This document shows positions 28,947 through 36,773 of a stretch of DNA of 64,000 nucleotides, piece after piece. Made by a program: the position numbers and the translations under genes. The stretch's first letter is position 1. Each line of letters begins with the position of its first letter. Source of the stretch: Vibrio gelatinilyticus (GTDB lineage Bacteria > Pseudomonadota > Gammaproteobacteria > Enterobacterales > Vibrionaceae); the NCBI RefSeq assembly GCF_022836845.1, contig NZ_JAJNNZ010000002.1, positions 357,033-421,032 of the forward strand, written 5' to 3'. The notes below the pieces were generated by a model. That model was not told where the DNA came from. It searched no databases and worked only from the letters and a program-made list of their open reading frames with translations.

Positions 28947-29918
28947 ATGGATTTTAAAGCTATCCAATCACTAACTGCTAGTGACATGGTAAAAGTGAAC
29001 GAAACGATTCAGGCACAATTGAACTCTGAGGTCAGCCTTATCAATCAATTGGGCTTCTACATTGTCAACAGTGGTGGGAAACGCATCAGGCCGCTTCTGG
29101 CTATCTTATCAGCAAAAGCCCTTGGCTATGATGGAAAAGCTCATACCACCGCGGCCGCCTTTATCGAGTTTATTCATACCGCCACCCTGCTCCATGACGA
29201 CGTTGTCGACGAGTCAGATATGAGGAGAGGTAAAGCCACGGCAAATGCCGCATTTGGCAACGCCGCTAGTGTTTTAGTTGGTGACTATATCTATACTCGT
29301 TCATTCCAAATGATGACGGGCCTTGGCTCTCTTCGAATTTTAGAGCTCATGAGCGACGCGGTTAACGTTATCGCCGAAGGCGAAGTCCAGCAGTTAATCA
29401 ATTGCAACGATCCGGACACCTCCGAACAAAGCTACATGCAAGTTATCTACTCTAAGACAGCTCGTCTGTTTGAAGCGGCTACACAGGTTGGAGCCATTCT
29501 CAACGAAGCGCCTTTTGAGATCGAGCAAGCACTACAAAACTATGGAAAATACTTGGGCACAGCATTCCAGTTAATCGATGATGTCATGGATTACACGTCT
29601 TCCGGGGAAGAAATGGGCAAGAATGTAGGCGACGATCTTGCTGAAGGGAAACCGACTCTACCATTACTTCATGCTATGGAGCATGGTAATGGTTCGGAAA
29701 AACAGATGATTCGCGACGCCATTGAATCTGGTAATGGGATGGAAAACCTAGACGCTATCCTTGCCACAATGCACCGCGTCGGGTCTCTGGACTACACCAT
29801 AAATAAAGCGAACCAGGAAGCCGATAAGGCCGTCGCCGAGCTTGAAATAATCCCTGACAGTGAATACAAAACAGCACTTATAGCACTGGCCTATATGTCA
29901 GTGAATCGCACGGCTTAA
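28947..29918 (+). CDS. ispB: Octaprenyl diphosphate synthase
   Basis: 323 residues. It elongates farnesyl diphosphate to the C40 side chain of ubiquinone and menaquinone. Both aspartate-rich motifs are intact: DDVVD at residues 84-88 and DDVMD at 211-215. GGKRIRP at 43-49 binds the substrate diphosphate. It is divergent from rplU, an arrangement shared with E. coli. Confidence 0.96.
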   Translation: MDFKAIQSLTASDMVKVNETIQAQLNSEVSLINQLGFYIVNSGGKRIRPLLAILSAKALGYDGKAHTTAAAFIEFIHTATLLHDDVVDESDMRRGKATANAAFGNAASVLVGDYIYTRSFQMMTGLGSLRILELMSDAVNVIAEGEVQQLINCNDPDTSEQSYMQVIYSKTARLFEAATQVGAILNEAPFEIEQALQNYGKYLGTAFQLIDDVMDYTSSGEEMGKNVGDDLAEGKPTLPLLHAMEHGNGSEKQMIRDAIESGNGMENLDAILATMHRVGSLDYTINKANQEADKAVAELEIIPDSEYKTALIALAYMSVNRTA

Positions 29919-29932
29919 TGGCCGAATACAAG

Positions 29933-29973
29933 AGCGGATGTGAGAAGCAATGATATGCTCTTCTCATTCCGCT
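29933..29973. repeat. Long hairpin between convergent ispB and the small gene
   Basis: AGCGGA (29933-29938) and TGAGAAG (29941-29947) pair with CTTCTCA (29960-29966) and TCCGCT (29968-29973), broken only by a small bulge. No T-run follows, but its place between convergent stops suggests a shared 3' end. Confidence 0.6.
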
Positions 29974-30164
29974 TAGTAGTATTGATCACAGCCATTGTGT
30001 AATTGAGGGTCCTCTGATATTTCGTCGACACTCAATGCCCATTGTTCTTCATGAACTAACTGCTCTACTAATACCGATTGTGAAGCTTCGTCCACAACTA
30101 GCACTTTGCCTATGCCGTGGACAGACTCTACCCACATTCCTTTTGACACATCTTTGAATTCCAT
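29973..30164 (-). CDS. Small conserved-looking protein of unknown function
   Basis: 63 residues, acidic, with no membrane helix or signal peptide. The first half, MEFKDVSKGMWVESVHGIGK, and VLVEQLVHEEQWAL read like a small SH3-like or KOW-type beta barrel, but this is only an impression. AGAGGG lies about 7 nt before the ATG. It sits between ispB and mdh, with its stop at a hairpin. I do not recognise it and give it no function. Confidence 0.6.
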   Translation of the reverse strand: MEFKDVSKGMWVESVHGIGKVLVVDEASQSVLVEQLVHEEQWALSVDEISEDPQLHNGCDQYY

Positions 30165-30184
30165 TGCCAGCCCTCTCTATTTAT

Positions 30185-30206
30185 CTAATGACCTAATGAC
30201 CTAATG
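30185..30206. repeat. Short tandem repeat
   Basis: CTAATGAC repeated at 30185-30192 and 30193-30200, followed by a partial CTAATG to 30206. It lies in the gap between the small protein start and the mdh terminator. Copy number could vary by slippage. Confidence 0.6.
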
Positions 30207-30235
30207 GGTTTACGCTACGATCTAAGCATAGGATC

Positions 30236-30264
30236 AAAAAAGCCGATCTAATAAGACCGGCTTT
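30236..30264 (-). terminator. Terminator of mdh
   Basis: GCCGATCT (30242-30249) pairs with AGACCGGC (30254-30261) through one G-U pair. Six A at 30236-30241 give the T-tract on the minus strand. It is about 30 nt past the mdh stop. Confidence 0.87.
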
Positions 30265-30294
30265 GTATATCAAGTAGCAGAATTCGACTAACGC

Positions 30295-31230
30295 TTAGCC
30301 CGCAAATTCGATACCAATCTCGATATCACCTTTTAGTGTATCTAACATGCCATCCAACGCTTGCTTTTCATATTCGCTGATTTCACCGTAAGGTAAGATG
30401 GCTTCAGCGCCCTCTTTACCTAACTTAACAGGTTGCGCGAAGAACTGTGCATGTTCACCATCACCTTCGACATAAGCACATTCGATCACACCTTCTTCAC
30501 CTTGTAGGCCCTTAACAAGAGCCAGACCAAAGCGACATGCTGCTTGCCCCATAGATAACGTTGCAGAGCCACCACCCGCTTTCGCTTCTACAACTTCAGT
30601 ACCTGCATTTTGAATACGCTTGGTCAATGCTTCCACTTCCTCAGCGGTAAACTCAACGCCTTCAACTTGAGAAAGTAGAGGAAGGATGGTGACTCCCGAG
30701 TGACCACCGATAACAGGAACGCGGATATCACCTGGATCTTTATCTTTCAGATCGGCAACAAACGTTTCAGAACGAATCACATCCAGCGTAGTCACGCCGA
30801 ACAAACGACGCTTATCGTAAACACCCGCCTTCTTAAGAACCTCAGCTGCAATAGCGACTGTCGTATTGACAGGGTTAGTAATAATACCAACACAGGCTTT
30901 AGGACAGACCACGGCGATTTTCTCAGCCAGTGATTTCACAATTCCCGCATTAACATTAAATAGATCCGAGCGATCCATACCTGGTTTACGAGCAACACCC
31001 GCAGAGACCAACACCACATCAGCACCTTCAAGTGCCGGTGTTGGATCTTCACCTGCGTAACCTTTGATAGAAACAGGCGTTGGGATGTGGCTAAGATCAG
31101 CGGCCACTCCAGGGGTAACAGGGGCGATATCATAAAGGGCTAAATCAGATCCCGCAGGAAGGCGGTTTTTCAATAATAGGGCTAGGGCTTGACCGATGCC
31201 ACCTGCGGCACCAATAACAGCTACTTTCAT
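30295..31230 (-). CDS. mdh: Malate dehydrogenase
   Basis: 311 residues, close to the E. coli enzyme. It interconverts malate and oxaloacetate with NAD+. The dinucleotide motif GAAGGIGQ is at residues 8-15. The substrate arginines R81, R87 and R153, the catalytic H177 (in GGHSGV) and D150 are all present. It is divergent from argR, a pairing kept across gamma-proteobacteria. A strong ribosome binding site (AAGGAGAACC) precedes the start. Confidence 0.97.
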   Translation of the reverse strand: MKVAVIGAAGGIGQALALLLKNRLPAGSDLALYDIAPVTPGVAADLSHIPTPVSIKGYAGEDPTPALEGADVVLVSAGVARKPGMDRSDLFNVNAGIVKSLAEKIAVVCPKACVGIITNPVNTTVAIAAEVLKKAGVYDKRRLFGVTTLDVIRSETFVADLKDKDPGDIRVPVIGGHSGVTILPLLSQVEGVEFTAEEVEALTKRIQNAGTEVVEAKAGGGSATLSMGQAACRFGLALVKGLQGEEGVIECAYVEGDGEHAQFFAQPVKLGKEGAEAILPYGEISEYEKQALDGMLDTLKGDIEIGIEFAG

Positions 31231-31566
31231 GGTGGTTCTCCTTGAGAGTAAGTCTCTTTTTAATAGTTTTGTATAGTGATTTGTAATCGAATTATTAAAA
31301 AACTATAGTAATCACATTCTGATTACAATCAAATAACCTCAGCTTTGCGAGGTTGCGCAATTGGTAAATTACGTGCTACTGACTTAGCATGCCACACCAG
31401 GAGAATAACTGCACTTTTTGCCTTAGTATTTAGGGTGTTAAACCATTAACTTCTGTTATTCTTGAAAGTGATATTCTCAACATAAACCATGGATAATTTG
31501 GTCATGCACACCAATGTATGGCAAGATATAAAACTAGACGCTTGCATTAAAATTCAAGAGACAACT
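31231..31566. other. mdh-argR divergent intergenic region
   Basis: 336 bp. Inverted repeats: TTGTAATC (31281-31288) with GATTACAA (31321-31328), and GTAATC (31308-31313) with GATTAC (31321-31326), so the GTAATC half-site occurs three times. AACCTC (31334-31339) and GAGGTT (31348-31353) form a small hairpin. An ARG box lies at the right end. I could not fix the two divergent promoters. Confidence 0.45.
31541..31558. promoter_or_regulatory. Candidate ARG box (ArgR autoregulation)
   Basis: An 18-bp near-palindrome with the core TGCATTAAAATTCA, against the E. coli consensus TGAAT-N4-ATTCA. It ends 8 nt before the argR start, overlapping the translation initiation region. ArgR autoregulation through such boxes is established in E. 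coli. The usual second box 3 bp away is not evident. Confidence 0.6.
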
Positions 31567-32037
31567 ATGCGTAATACAGAGAAACAAGACAGCTTAGTTC
31601 GTGCCTTTAAAGCCTTACTAAAAGAAGAGCGATTTGGCTCCCAAGGTGAAATTGTCGACGCTTTGAAGCTCGAAGGCTTCGAAAATATAAACCAATCGAA
31701 AGTGTCACGAATGTTGACAAAATTTGGCGCAGTTCGTACTCGAAACGCTAAAATGGAAATGGTTTATTGCTTACCTGCTGAGCTTGGTGTTCCCACCGCT
31801 TCAAGTTCATTACGCGAGCTGGTCCTCGACATTGATCATAATAATGCCATCGTGGTTATTCACACAGGCCCTGGCGCGGCACAACTCATCGCACGCCTAC
31901 TTGACTCTCTAGGAAAATCTGAAGGTATTCTTGGTGTTGTCGCAGGGGATGATACGATTTTCATTACCCCAACGTTATCGATCTCCACTAAGGATCTGTT
32001 CGACTCAGTCTGCGAGCTTTTCGAATACGCTGGCTAA
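31567..32037 (+). CDS. argR: Arginine repressor ArgR
   Basis: 156 residues from ATG 31567, the same length as E. coli ArgR and starting MRNTEKQ. An upstream in-frame ATG at 31489 would add 26 residues with no family support. The N-terminal winged helix holds [20 protein letters not shown]. The C-terminal domain has the arginine-binding and hexamer residues ([23 protein letters not shown]). It represses arginine biosynthesis genes when bound by arginine. A candidate ARG box overlaps its leader. Confidence 0.96.
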   Translation: MRNTEKQDSLVRAFKALLKEERFGSQGEIVDALKLEGFENINQSKVSRMLTKFGAVRTRNAKMEMVYCLPAELGVPTASSSLRELVLDIDHNNAIVVIHTGPGAAQLIARLLDSLGKSEGILGVVAGDDTIFITPTLSISTKDLFDSVCELFEYAG

Positions 32038-32070
32038 AAAACCGCTACTTTTTTCTATTGATTCCTTCCT

Positions 32071-32095
32071 ATCACGAAGCACCACGCTTCGTGAT
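32071..32095. repeat. Perfect hairpin downstream of argR
   Basis: ATCACGAAGC (32071-32080), 5-nt loop, GCTTCGTGAT (32086-32095). No T-run follows on the plus strand. Its right arm shares bases with the CRP-like site at 32090-32105. Confidence 0.7.
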
Positions 32096-32105
32096 CTGTG
32101 TCACA
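32090..32105. promoter_or_regulatory. Candidate CRP (cAMP receptor protein) site upstream of the TAXI gene
   Basis: CGTGA-N6-TCACA, one base from the consensus TGTGA-N6-TCACA. It lies about 140 bp before a TATAAT at 32234-32239 and about 285 bp before the TAXI start, between argR and the transporter. Carbon control of a TRAP carboxylate transporter would make sense (inference). Confidence 0.5.
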
Positions 32106-32271
32106 TCTTAAGGAAGTGGCATCATTTCTTGTATTGCACAGTAACCTATTGATTTAATTCATAAGCACCAACTATGTGACACGTCATCAACTGTTAACAA
32201 AATAGTGAATAAACCTGTTTTGATTAACAAAACTATAATTATCTTCCATTTTATTTGGTATGATTGCGCCG

Positions 32272-32297
32272 CTTTTTCAACATATGGATTGAAAAAG
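32272..32297. repeat. Perfect inverted repeat in the TAXI gene leader
   Basis: CTTTTTCAA (32272-32280), 8-nt loop, TTGAAAAAG (32289-32297). A second short palindrome CAGGAACTTCCTG follows at 32312-32324. Both lie in the likely 5' leader, 50-100 nt before the start codon, and could be a regulator site or mRNA structure. Confidence 0.55.
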
Positions 32298-32375
32298 ATG
32301 CCAATTCCATACAGGAACTTCCTGAGTAAGCACTATATTTAACTCAGGCTCATAATGAATAAGGAAGGAACATTC

Positions 32376-33344
32376 ATGGCATTTAAGAAGCTTATAAAAA
32401 TCGGGGCAATTGCTGCTGCAGTAATGGGAGCTGGCGCTGTAAGTGCTCAAGAATTTATCACTATCGGCACAGGTTCTGTTACGGGGGTCTATTACCCAAC
32501 AGGTGGTGCAATCTGTAAACTGGTCAACAAAGGTCGTAAAGATCACGACATCCGTTGTTCTGTAGAATCGACTGGTGGTTCTATCTACAACGTTAATACC
32601 ATCCGTGCAAGTGAATTAGACTTTGGTATCGTGCAGTCTGACTGGCAATATCACGGTTACAACGGCACAAGTAAATTTGCCGATCAAGGTCCTTACAAAA
32701 AGCTTCGTGCGATGTTCTCTTTGCATACCGAACCATTCAACATCATTGCTCGCTCTGACGCTGGTATTAACAATGTCACCGATCTAAAAGGCAAACGAGT
32801 AAACATTGGTAACCCAGGTTCAGGTGATCGCGCAACTATGGGCGTGATTATGGATGCGATGGGTTGGACGAACGACGACTTTAAACTGGCGTCTGAACTC
32901 AAAGGTTCTGAGCGTTCACAAGCTCTATGTGACAACAAAATTGACGCGTTTGTCTATGTGGTTGGCCATCCAAACGGTTCTATTAAAGAAGCTACGACGT
33001 CTTGTGATGCAAAACTGGTATCAGCAACGGGTCCAGAGATCGATAAAATTGTTACAGGCAACCCATACTATGCATTCAGCAACGTTCCAGCTGGCATGTA
33101 TCGCGGTACCGAGCAAGATACAAACAGCTTTGGTGTAGCTGCCACTATGGTTACCACCTCTGACGTTTCAGATGACATTGCGTACAATGTTGCAAAAGCA
33201 GTGTTCGAGAACTTTGACACCTTTAAGCGTTTGCACCCAGCGTTTGCTAACCTTCGTAAAGAAGACATGGTACAAGCAGGTCTTTCTATTCCATTGCACC
33301 CTGGCGCAGAGAAATACTTCAAAGAAGTTGGCCTTCTTAAATAA
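32376..33344 (+). CDS. TAXI-family TRAP transporter solute receptor
   Basis: 322 residues. The ATG at 32376 is chosen because AAGGAAGGAAC lies right before it and the protein then starts with a proper signal peptide (MAFKKLIK...VSA-QEF, residues 1-24). An ATG seven codons upstream would place the binding site inside the gene. FITIGTGSVTGVYYPTGGAIC and IVQSDWQYHGY are typical of TAXI periplasmic binding proteins, also called 'immunogenic protein' in older annotations. It should capture a substrate, probably a carboxylate or amino acid, for the fused permease downstream. The ligand is unknown. A strong hairpin after the gene may make the receptor more abundant than the permease. Confidence 0.93.
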   Translation: MAFKKLIKIGAIAAAVMGAGAVSAQEFITIGTGSVTGVYYPTGGAICKLVNKGRKDHDIRCSVESTGGSIYNVNTIRASELDFGIVQSDWQYHGYNGTSKFADQGPYKKLRAMFSLHTEPFNIIARSDAGINNVTDLKGKRVNIGNPGSGDRATMGVIMDAMGWTNDDFKLASELKGSERSQALCDNKIDAFVYVVGHPNGSIKEATTSCDAKLVSATGPEIDKIVTGNPYYAFSNVPAGMYRGTEQDTNSFGVAATMVTTSDVSDDIAYNVAKAVFENFDTFKRLHPAFANLRKEDMVQAGLSIPLHPGAEKYFKEVGLLK

Positions 33345-33414
33345 CAACCACTAAGAGCAGACCACCGCTCGCAGTTCGGTTCTCCAGTAGATCCACGATC
33401 ACCACGTGGTTCCT

Positions 33415-33443
33415 AACGCTGCATTGTTTTGCAATGCAGCGTT
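33415..33443 (+). repeat. Intercistronic hairpin between TAXI receptor and permease
   Basis: AACGCTGCATTG (33415-33426), 5-nt loop, CAATGCAGCGTT (33432-33443): a 12-bp perfect stem. No T-run follows. Such hairpins between a binding-protein gene and its permease (as malE-malF) stabilise the upstream message. The rest of 33345-33623 also contains a smaller CCACG...CGTGG stem at about 33393-33409. Confidence 0.75.
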
Positions 33444-33623
33444 CAAACCCTCTACGGGCTTGAAAAACTTGGGTTATTTAATTAACGACCCGTCATTTTC
33501 AGTATCTAATTACAACGATAAATAAGTAACTGCTTCTGGTTTAGCTACACTATCTAGACGCTATTTACTATTCATGCTCGCGATAACAACAATATTTTCG
33601 CATGAATCATAAAGGACAAGTAC

Positions 33624-36203
33624 ATGACGCAGACATCAACACCGTCTCAAGATGTGCAGGAAATGGTCGCACAATCGGACACGGGTGCTAGAAACCCAAG
33701 AGGCATTCCTGGTAAAATTCTTTGGCTTGTACCGCTTTGCTGGTCGCTATTTCAACTGTGGTACGCATCACCGCTCCCTTTTATTTTTAACTTTGCGGTA
33801 CTTAACGATACCGAAGCTCGCTCAATTCATCTTACTTTTGCGATTTTTCTGGCCTTCACAGCCTATCCAGCGATGAAAGGCTCACCTCGCGATCACATTC
33901 CTCTAGTGGATTGGGTTTTGGCTCTGGCGGGCAGTTTTTCTGCCGCCTATATCTATCTTTTTTACACCCAACTTGCTGGACGCTCTGGTGCACCTACCGC
34001 ACCAGATATCGTCATTGCAGTGATCGGCATGCTGCTGTTATTGGAAGCGACCCGAAGAGCACTAGGACCACCTCTAATGGTCGTTGCTGCTGTCTTTTTG
34101 CTTTATACGTTCGGCGGGCCACATATGCCTGACGTAATTGCCCATAAAGGCGCGAGCTTAAATAAGGCAATGTCGCATTTATGGTTGACCACGGAAGGCG
34201 TATTTGGTGTCGCTCTCGGCGTATCAACCTCTTTTGTATTCTTGTTTGTATTGTTCGGGGCCATGCTAGAACGCGCTGGCGCTGGTGCATACTTTATTAA
34301 AGTTGCTTTCTCTTTGCTCGGTCATATGCGTGGCGGACCAGCAAAAGCAGCCGTTGTCGCTTCTGGATTATCTGGCCTAGTATCGGGCTCTTCTATCGCC
34401 AACGTGGTAACAACCGGTACGTTCACCATTCCATTAATGAAGCGAGTTGGCTTTCCTGGTACTAAAGCTGGTGCAGTAGAAGTTGCAGCTTCGACCAATG
34501 GGCAATTAACGCCTCCGATCATGGGCGCCGCTGCCTTTCTTATGGTGGAATATGTGGGTATATCCTACGTTGAAGTTATTAAGGCAGCCCTACTACCTGC
34601 ACTTATCTCTTACATTGCGCTTATCTACATTGTTCACTTGGAAGCGTGCAAGGCAGGGATGACTGGATTACCAAGACGCCACACACCTACCATAGTACAA
34701 AGCTTATTGTCTTTTACTGGCACCATTCTTGGCCTATGCATTATCAGTGCGTTGGTTTACTACGGCGTCGGCTGGACTAAAGACGTCTTTGGTGCGGCTG
34801 CTACACCCATTGTGACCGTCGCTTTGCTAATTGTTTATTTAGCTCTACTTCGCATTTCCGCTAAATACGCTGACGAAGGCAAAATGGAAATTGATGCTGA
34901 GCTGACTGAAGTACCGGATCCCGGCCCAACGATTAAGTCTGGCCTGCACTTCTTGTTGCCTATCGTTGTGTTGGTCTGGTGTCTAACAGTGGAACGCTTT
35001 TCTCCTGGACTCTCGGCATTTTGGGCGACGGTGTTCATGATCTTCATTCTGTTAACTCAACGTCCTTTAATTGCACTGCTTAGCAAAGCAAATAACGTCA
35101 AAGAGCAGGCGAAACAAGGCTTTGTAGATTTGGCTGAGAGCTTAGTCTCTGGCGCTCGCAATATGATCGGTATCGGTGTAGCGACGGCTGCGGCAGGCAC
35201 TGTTGTCGGAGTGGTCACTTTGACCGGTATCGGTCTTGTCATGACTGACTTTGTCGAGTTTATCTCCGGCGGTAACATTTTACTCATGTTGCTGTTTACT
35301 GCCATTATCAGTTTGGTGCTGGGTATGGGCTTACCCACCACAGCAAACTACATTGTTGTCTCAACCTTGATGGCTCCTGTTATTGTCACGCTCGGTGCTG
35401 CTCACGGTTTGATCATCCCATTGATAGCCGTTCACCTATTTGTGTTCTATTTCGGGATTTTGGCTGATGATACTCCACCTGTTGGTTTGGCCGCTTTTGC
35501 CGCCGCAGCCATTGCTAAGTCCGATCCTATTCGTACAGGTATTCAAGGTTTTACTTACGATATCCGTACTGCAATATTACCATTTATGTTCATCTTCAAT
35601 ACTCAGCTACTTATGATGGGCATTGATTCTTGGTGGCACCTTGCGCTTACTGTCATTTCAGCGATTATTGCGATGCTTATTTTCTCTGCTGCGACTCAAG
35701 GTTGGTGGTTTACAAAAAATAAATGGTGGGAAACGGTACTACTTCTTGTACTGACCTTTACCTTCTTTAGACCCGGTTTTTGGTGGGATATGATCTATCC
35801 AGCCAAAGTTCTTTCACCCGGAGTTGAGATAGCGCAAATCACTGAAAGCCTGAATGTCGGACAATCCATAGAACTTCGAGTGGGCGGTGAGACACTTGAA
35901 GGGAACTATGTCGAGAAAACCGTTCGATTACCATTTGATGATAATGCCGTTGGACCAGAGGAAAGGATTGCCTCAATGGGCTTAATGTTGGTCCAAAATG
36001 ACAACAAAATGATCATTGATATGGTTGAGTTTGGTAGCCCGGCAGAAGCATCTGGACTAGACTTTGATTGGGAGATCAAGTCGATAATACAAGATGCTGA
36101 TAGACCGATGAAAGAGTGGGCGTTTATCCCTGCCATTTTAATTCTCGTGTTGATGGCACTGAATCAAAAACGCCGTGCGCGAAAAGAAAACATTAGCGCC
36201 TAG
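33624..36203 (+). CDS. Fused TRAP transporter permease (small + large subunits, DUF3394 tail)
   Basis: 859 residues. The first about 170 residues carry the four helices of the small (DctQ-like) subunit. The large DctM-like channel follows with many helices, including GLVSGSSIANVVTTGTFTIP and GMGLPTTANYIVVST, as in 4TM/12TM TRAP fusions. From about residue 670 a C-terminal extension fits the DUF3394 domain found on vibrio TRAP permeases. Inside it VEFGSPAEASGLDFDWEI (801-818) looks like a PDZ-type ligand strand, followed by a last hydrophobic helix at about 832-844. It works with the TAXI receptor using the Na+ or proton gradient. The receptor gene is 279 bp upstream. The UspA gene follows within 100 bp. 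Confidence 0.92.
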   Translation: MTQTSTPSQDVQEMVAQSDTGARNPRGIPGKILWLVPLCWSLFQLWYASPLPFIFNFAVLNDTEARSIHLTFAIFLAFTAYPAMKGSPRDHIPLVDWVLALAGSFSAAYIYLFYTQLAGRSGAPTAPDIVIAVIGMLLLLEATRRALGPPLMVVAAVFLLYTFGGPHMPDVIAHKGASLNKAMSHLWLTTEGVFGVALGVSTSFVFLFVLFGAMLERAGAGAYFIKVAFSLLGHMRGGPAKAAVVASGLSGLVSGSSIANVVTTGTFTIPLMKRVGFPGTKAGAVEVAASTNGQLTPPIMGAAAFLMVEYVGISYVEVIKAALLPALISYIALIYIVHLEACKAGMTGLPRRHTPTIVQSLLSFTGTILGLCIISALVYYGVGWTKDVFGAAATPIVTVALLIVYLALLRISAKYADEGKMEIDAELTEVPDPGPTIKSGLHFLLPIVVLVWCLTVERFSPGLSAFWATVFMIFILLTQRPLIALLSKANNVKEQAKQGFVDLAESLVSGARNMIGIGVATAAAGTVVGVVTLTGIGLVMTDFVEFISGGNILLMLLFTAIISLVLGMGLPTTANYIVVSTLMAPVIVTLGAAHGLIIPLIAVHLFVFYFGILADDTPPVGLAAFAAAAIAKSDPIRTGIQGFTYDIRTAILPFMFIFNTQLLMMGIDSWWHLALTVISAIIAMLIFSAATQGWWFTKNKWWETVLLLVLTFTFFRPGFWWDMIYPAKVLSPGVEIAQITESLNVGQSIELRVGGETLEGNYVEKTVRLPFDDNAVGPEERIASMGLMLVQNDNKMIIDMVEFGSPAEASGLDFDWEIKSIIQDADRPMKEWAFIPAILILVLMALNQKRRARKENISA

Positions 36204-36210
36204 TACTGCA

Positions 36211-36244
36211 CAACGTGATTGAAGCACCATATTCAATCACGTTG
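36211..36244 (+). repeat. Intercistronic hairpin between permease and uspA
   Basis: CAACGTGATTGAA (36211-36223), 8-nt loop, TTCAATCACGTTG (36232-36244): a 13-bp perfect stem starting 8 nt past the permease stop. There is no T-run. Confidence 0.75.
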
Positions 36245-36299
36245 CCCATTGGAAAGGATAAAATAGTGCCATACGTGGCTAAGACAAAAGAGATGATTC

Positions 36300-36740
36300 A
36301 TGTATAAACAGATCCTTGTTCCAGTAGACCTCAATGACAAAGGGTTCTCAGATAAAGCGGTAGAAATTGCCGTTTGGCACGCCAAGCACTCCAATGCTGA
36401 AGTGCACTTGCTTAATGTACTACCTGGTATCCATATGTCGATGGTCGCTACATACTTTCCAAAAGATGCCGCCAATCAAATGAAGCAAGATGTAAAAGCA
36501 CAATTGGAATTCTTTGCCAATCAACACATCGATGACGAGATCATTTACAAAGTGCATGTAGCTGAAGGTAAACCGTATACGACGATTTTGGAATACGCCG
36601 AACGTCTCGGCGCGGATCTTATCGTTATACCAAGCCACAAGCGCTCAAAAATCGATAAGGTGGTTCTCGGCTCCGTTGCAAGCAAAGTGGTGCAGAATTC
36701 GCGAATCAATGTACTGGTAGTCAAACCACAATCTGACTAA
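36300..36740 (+). CDS. Universal stress protein A family, linked to the TRAP transporter
   Basis: 146 residues, a single Usp domain starting MYKQILVPVDLNDKGFSDKA. ATP-binding members carry G-x2-G-x9-G-S near the C-terminus. Here the corresponding stretch is PSHKRSKIDKVVLGS, so the first two glycines are replaced by P and K while GS is kept. In Halomonas the UspA-like TeaD is encoded with the TRAP ectoine transporter TeaABC and tunes it, so a similar role is plausible. Whether it binds ATP is uncertain. It is followed by a strong terminator, so it is the last gene of the unit. Confidence 0.9.
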   Translation: MYKQILVPVDLNDKGFSDKAVEIAVWHAKHSNAEVHLLNVLPGIHMSMVATYFPKDAANQMKQDVKAQLEFFANQHIDDEIIYKVHVAEGKPYTTILEYAERLGADLIVIPSHKRSKIDKVVLGSVASKVVQNSRINVLVVKPQSD

Positions 36741-36745
36741 CACTC

Positions 36746-36773
36746 AAAAAAGGTGGCTAAGCCACCTTTTTTT
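36746..36773 (+). terminator. Terminator of uspA, shared with the convergent dehydrogenase gene
   Basis: GGTGGC (36752-36757), loop TAA, GCCACC (36761-36766), flanked by six A and seven T, so it works on both strands. The stop codon of the convergent gene lies in its T-run. Confidence 0.92.
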
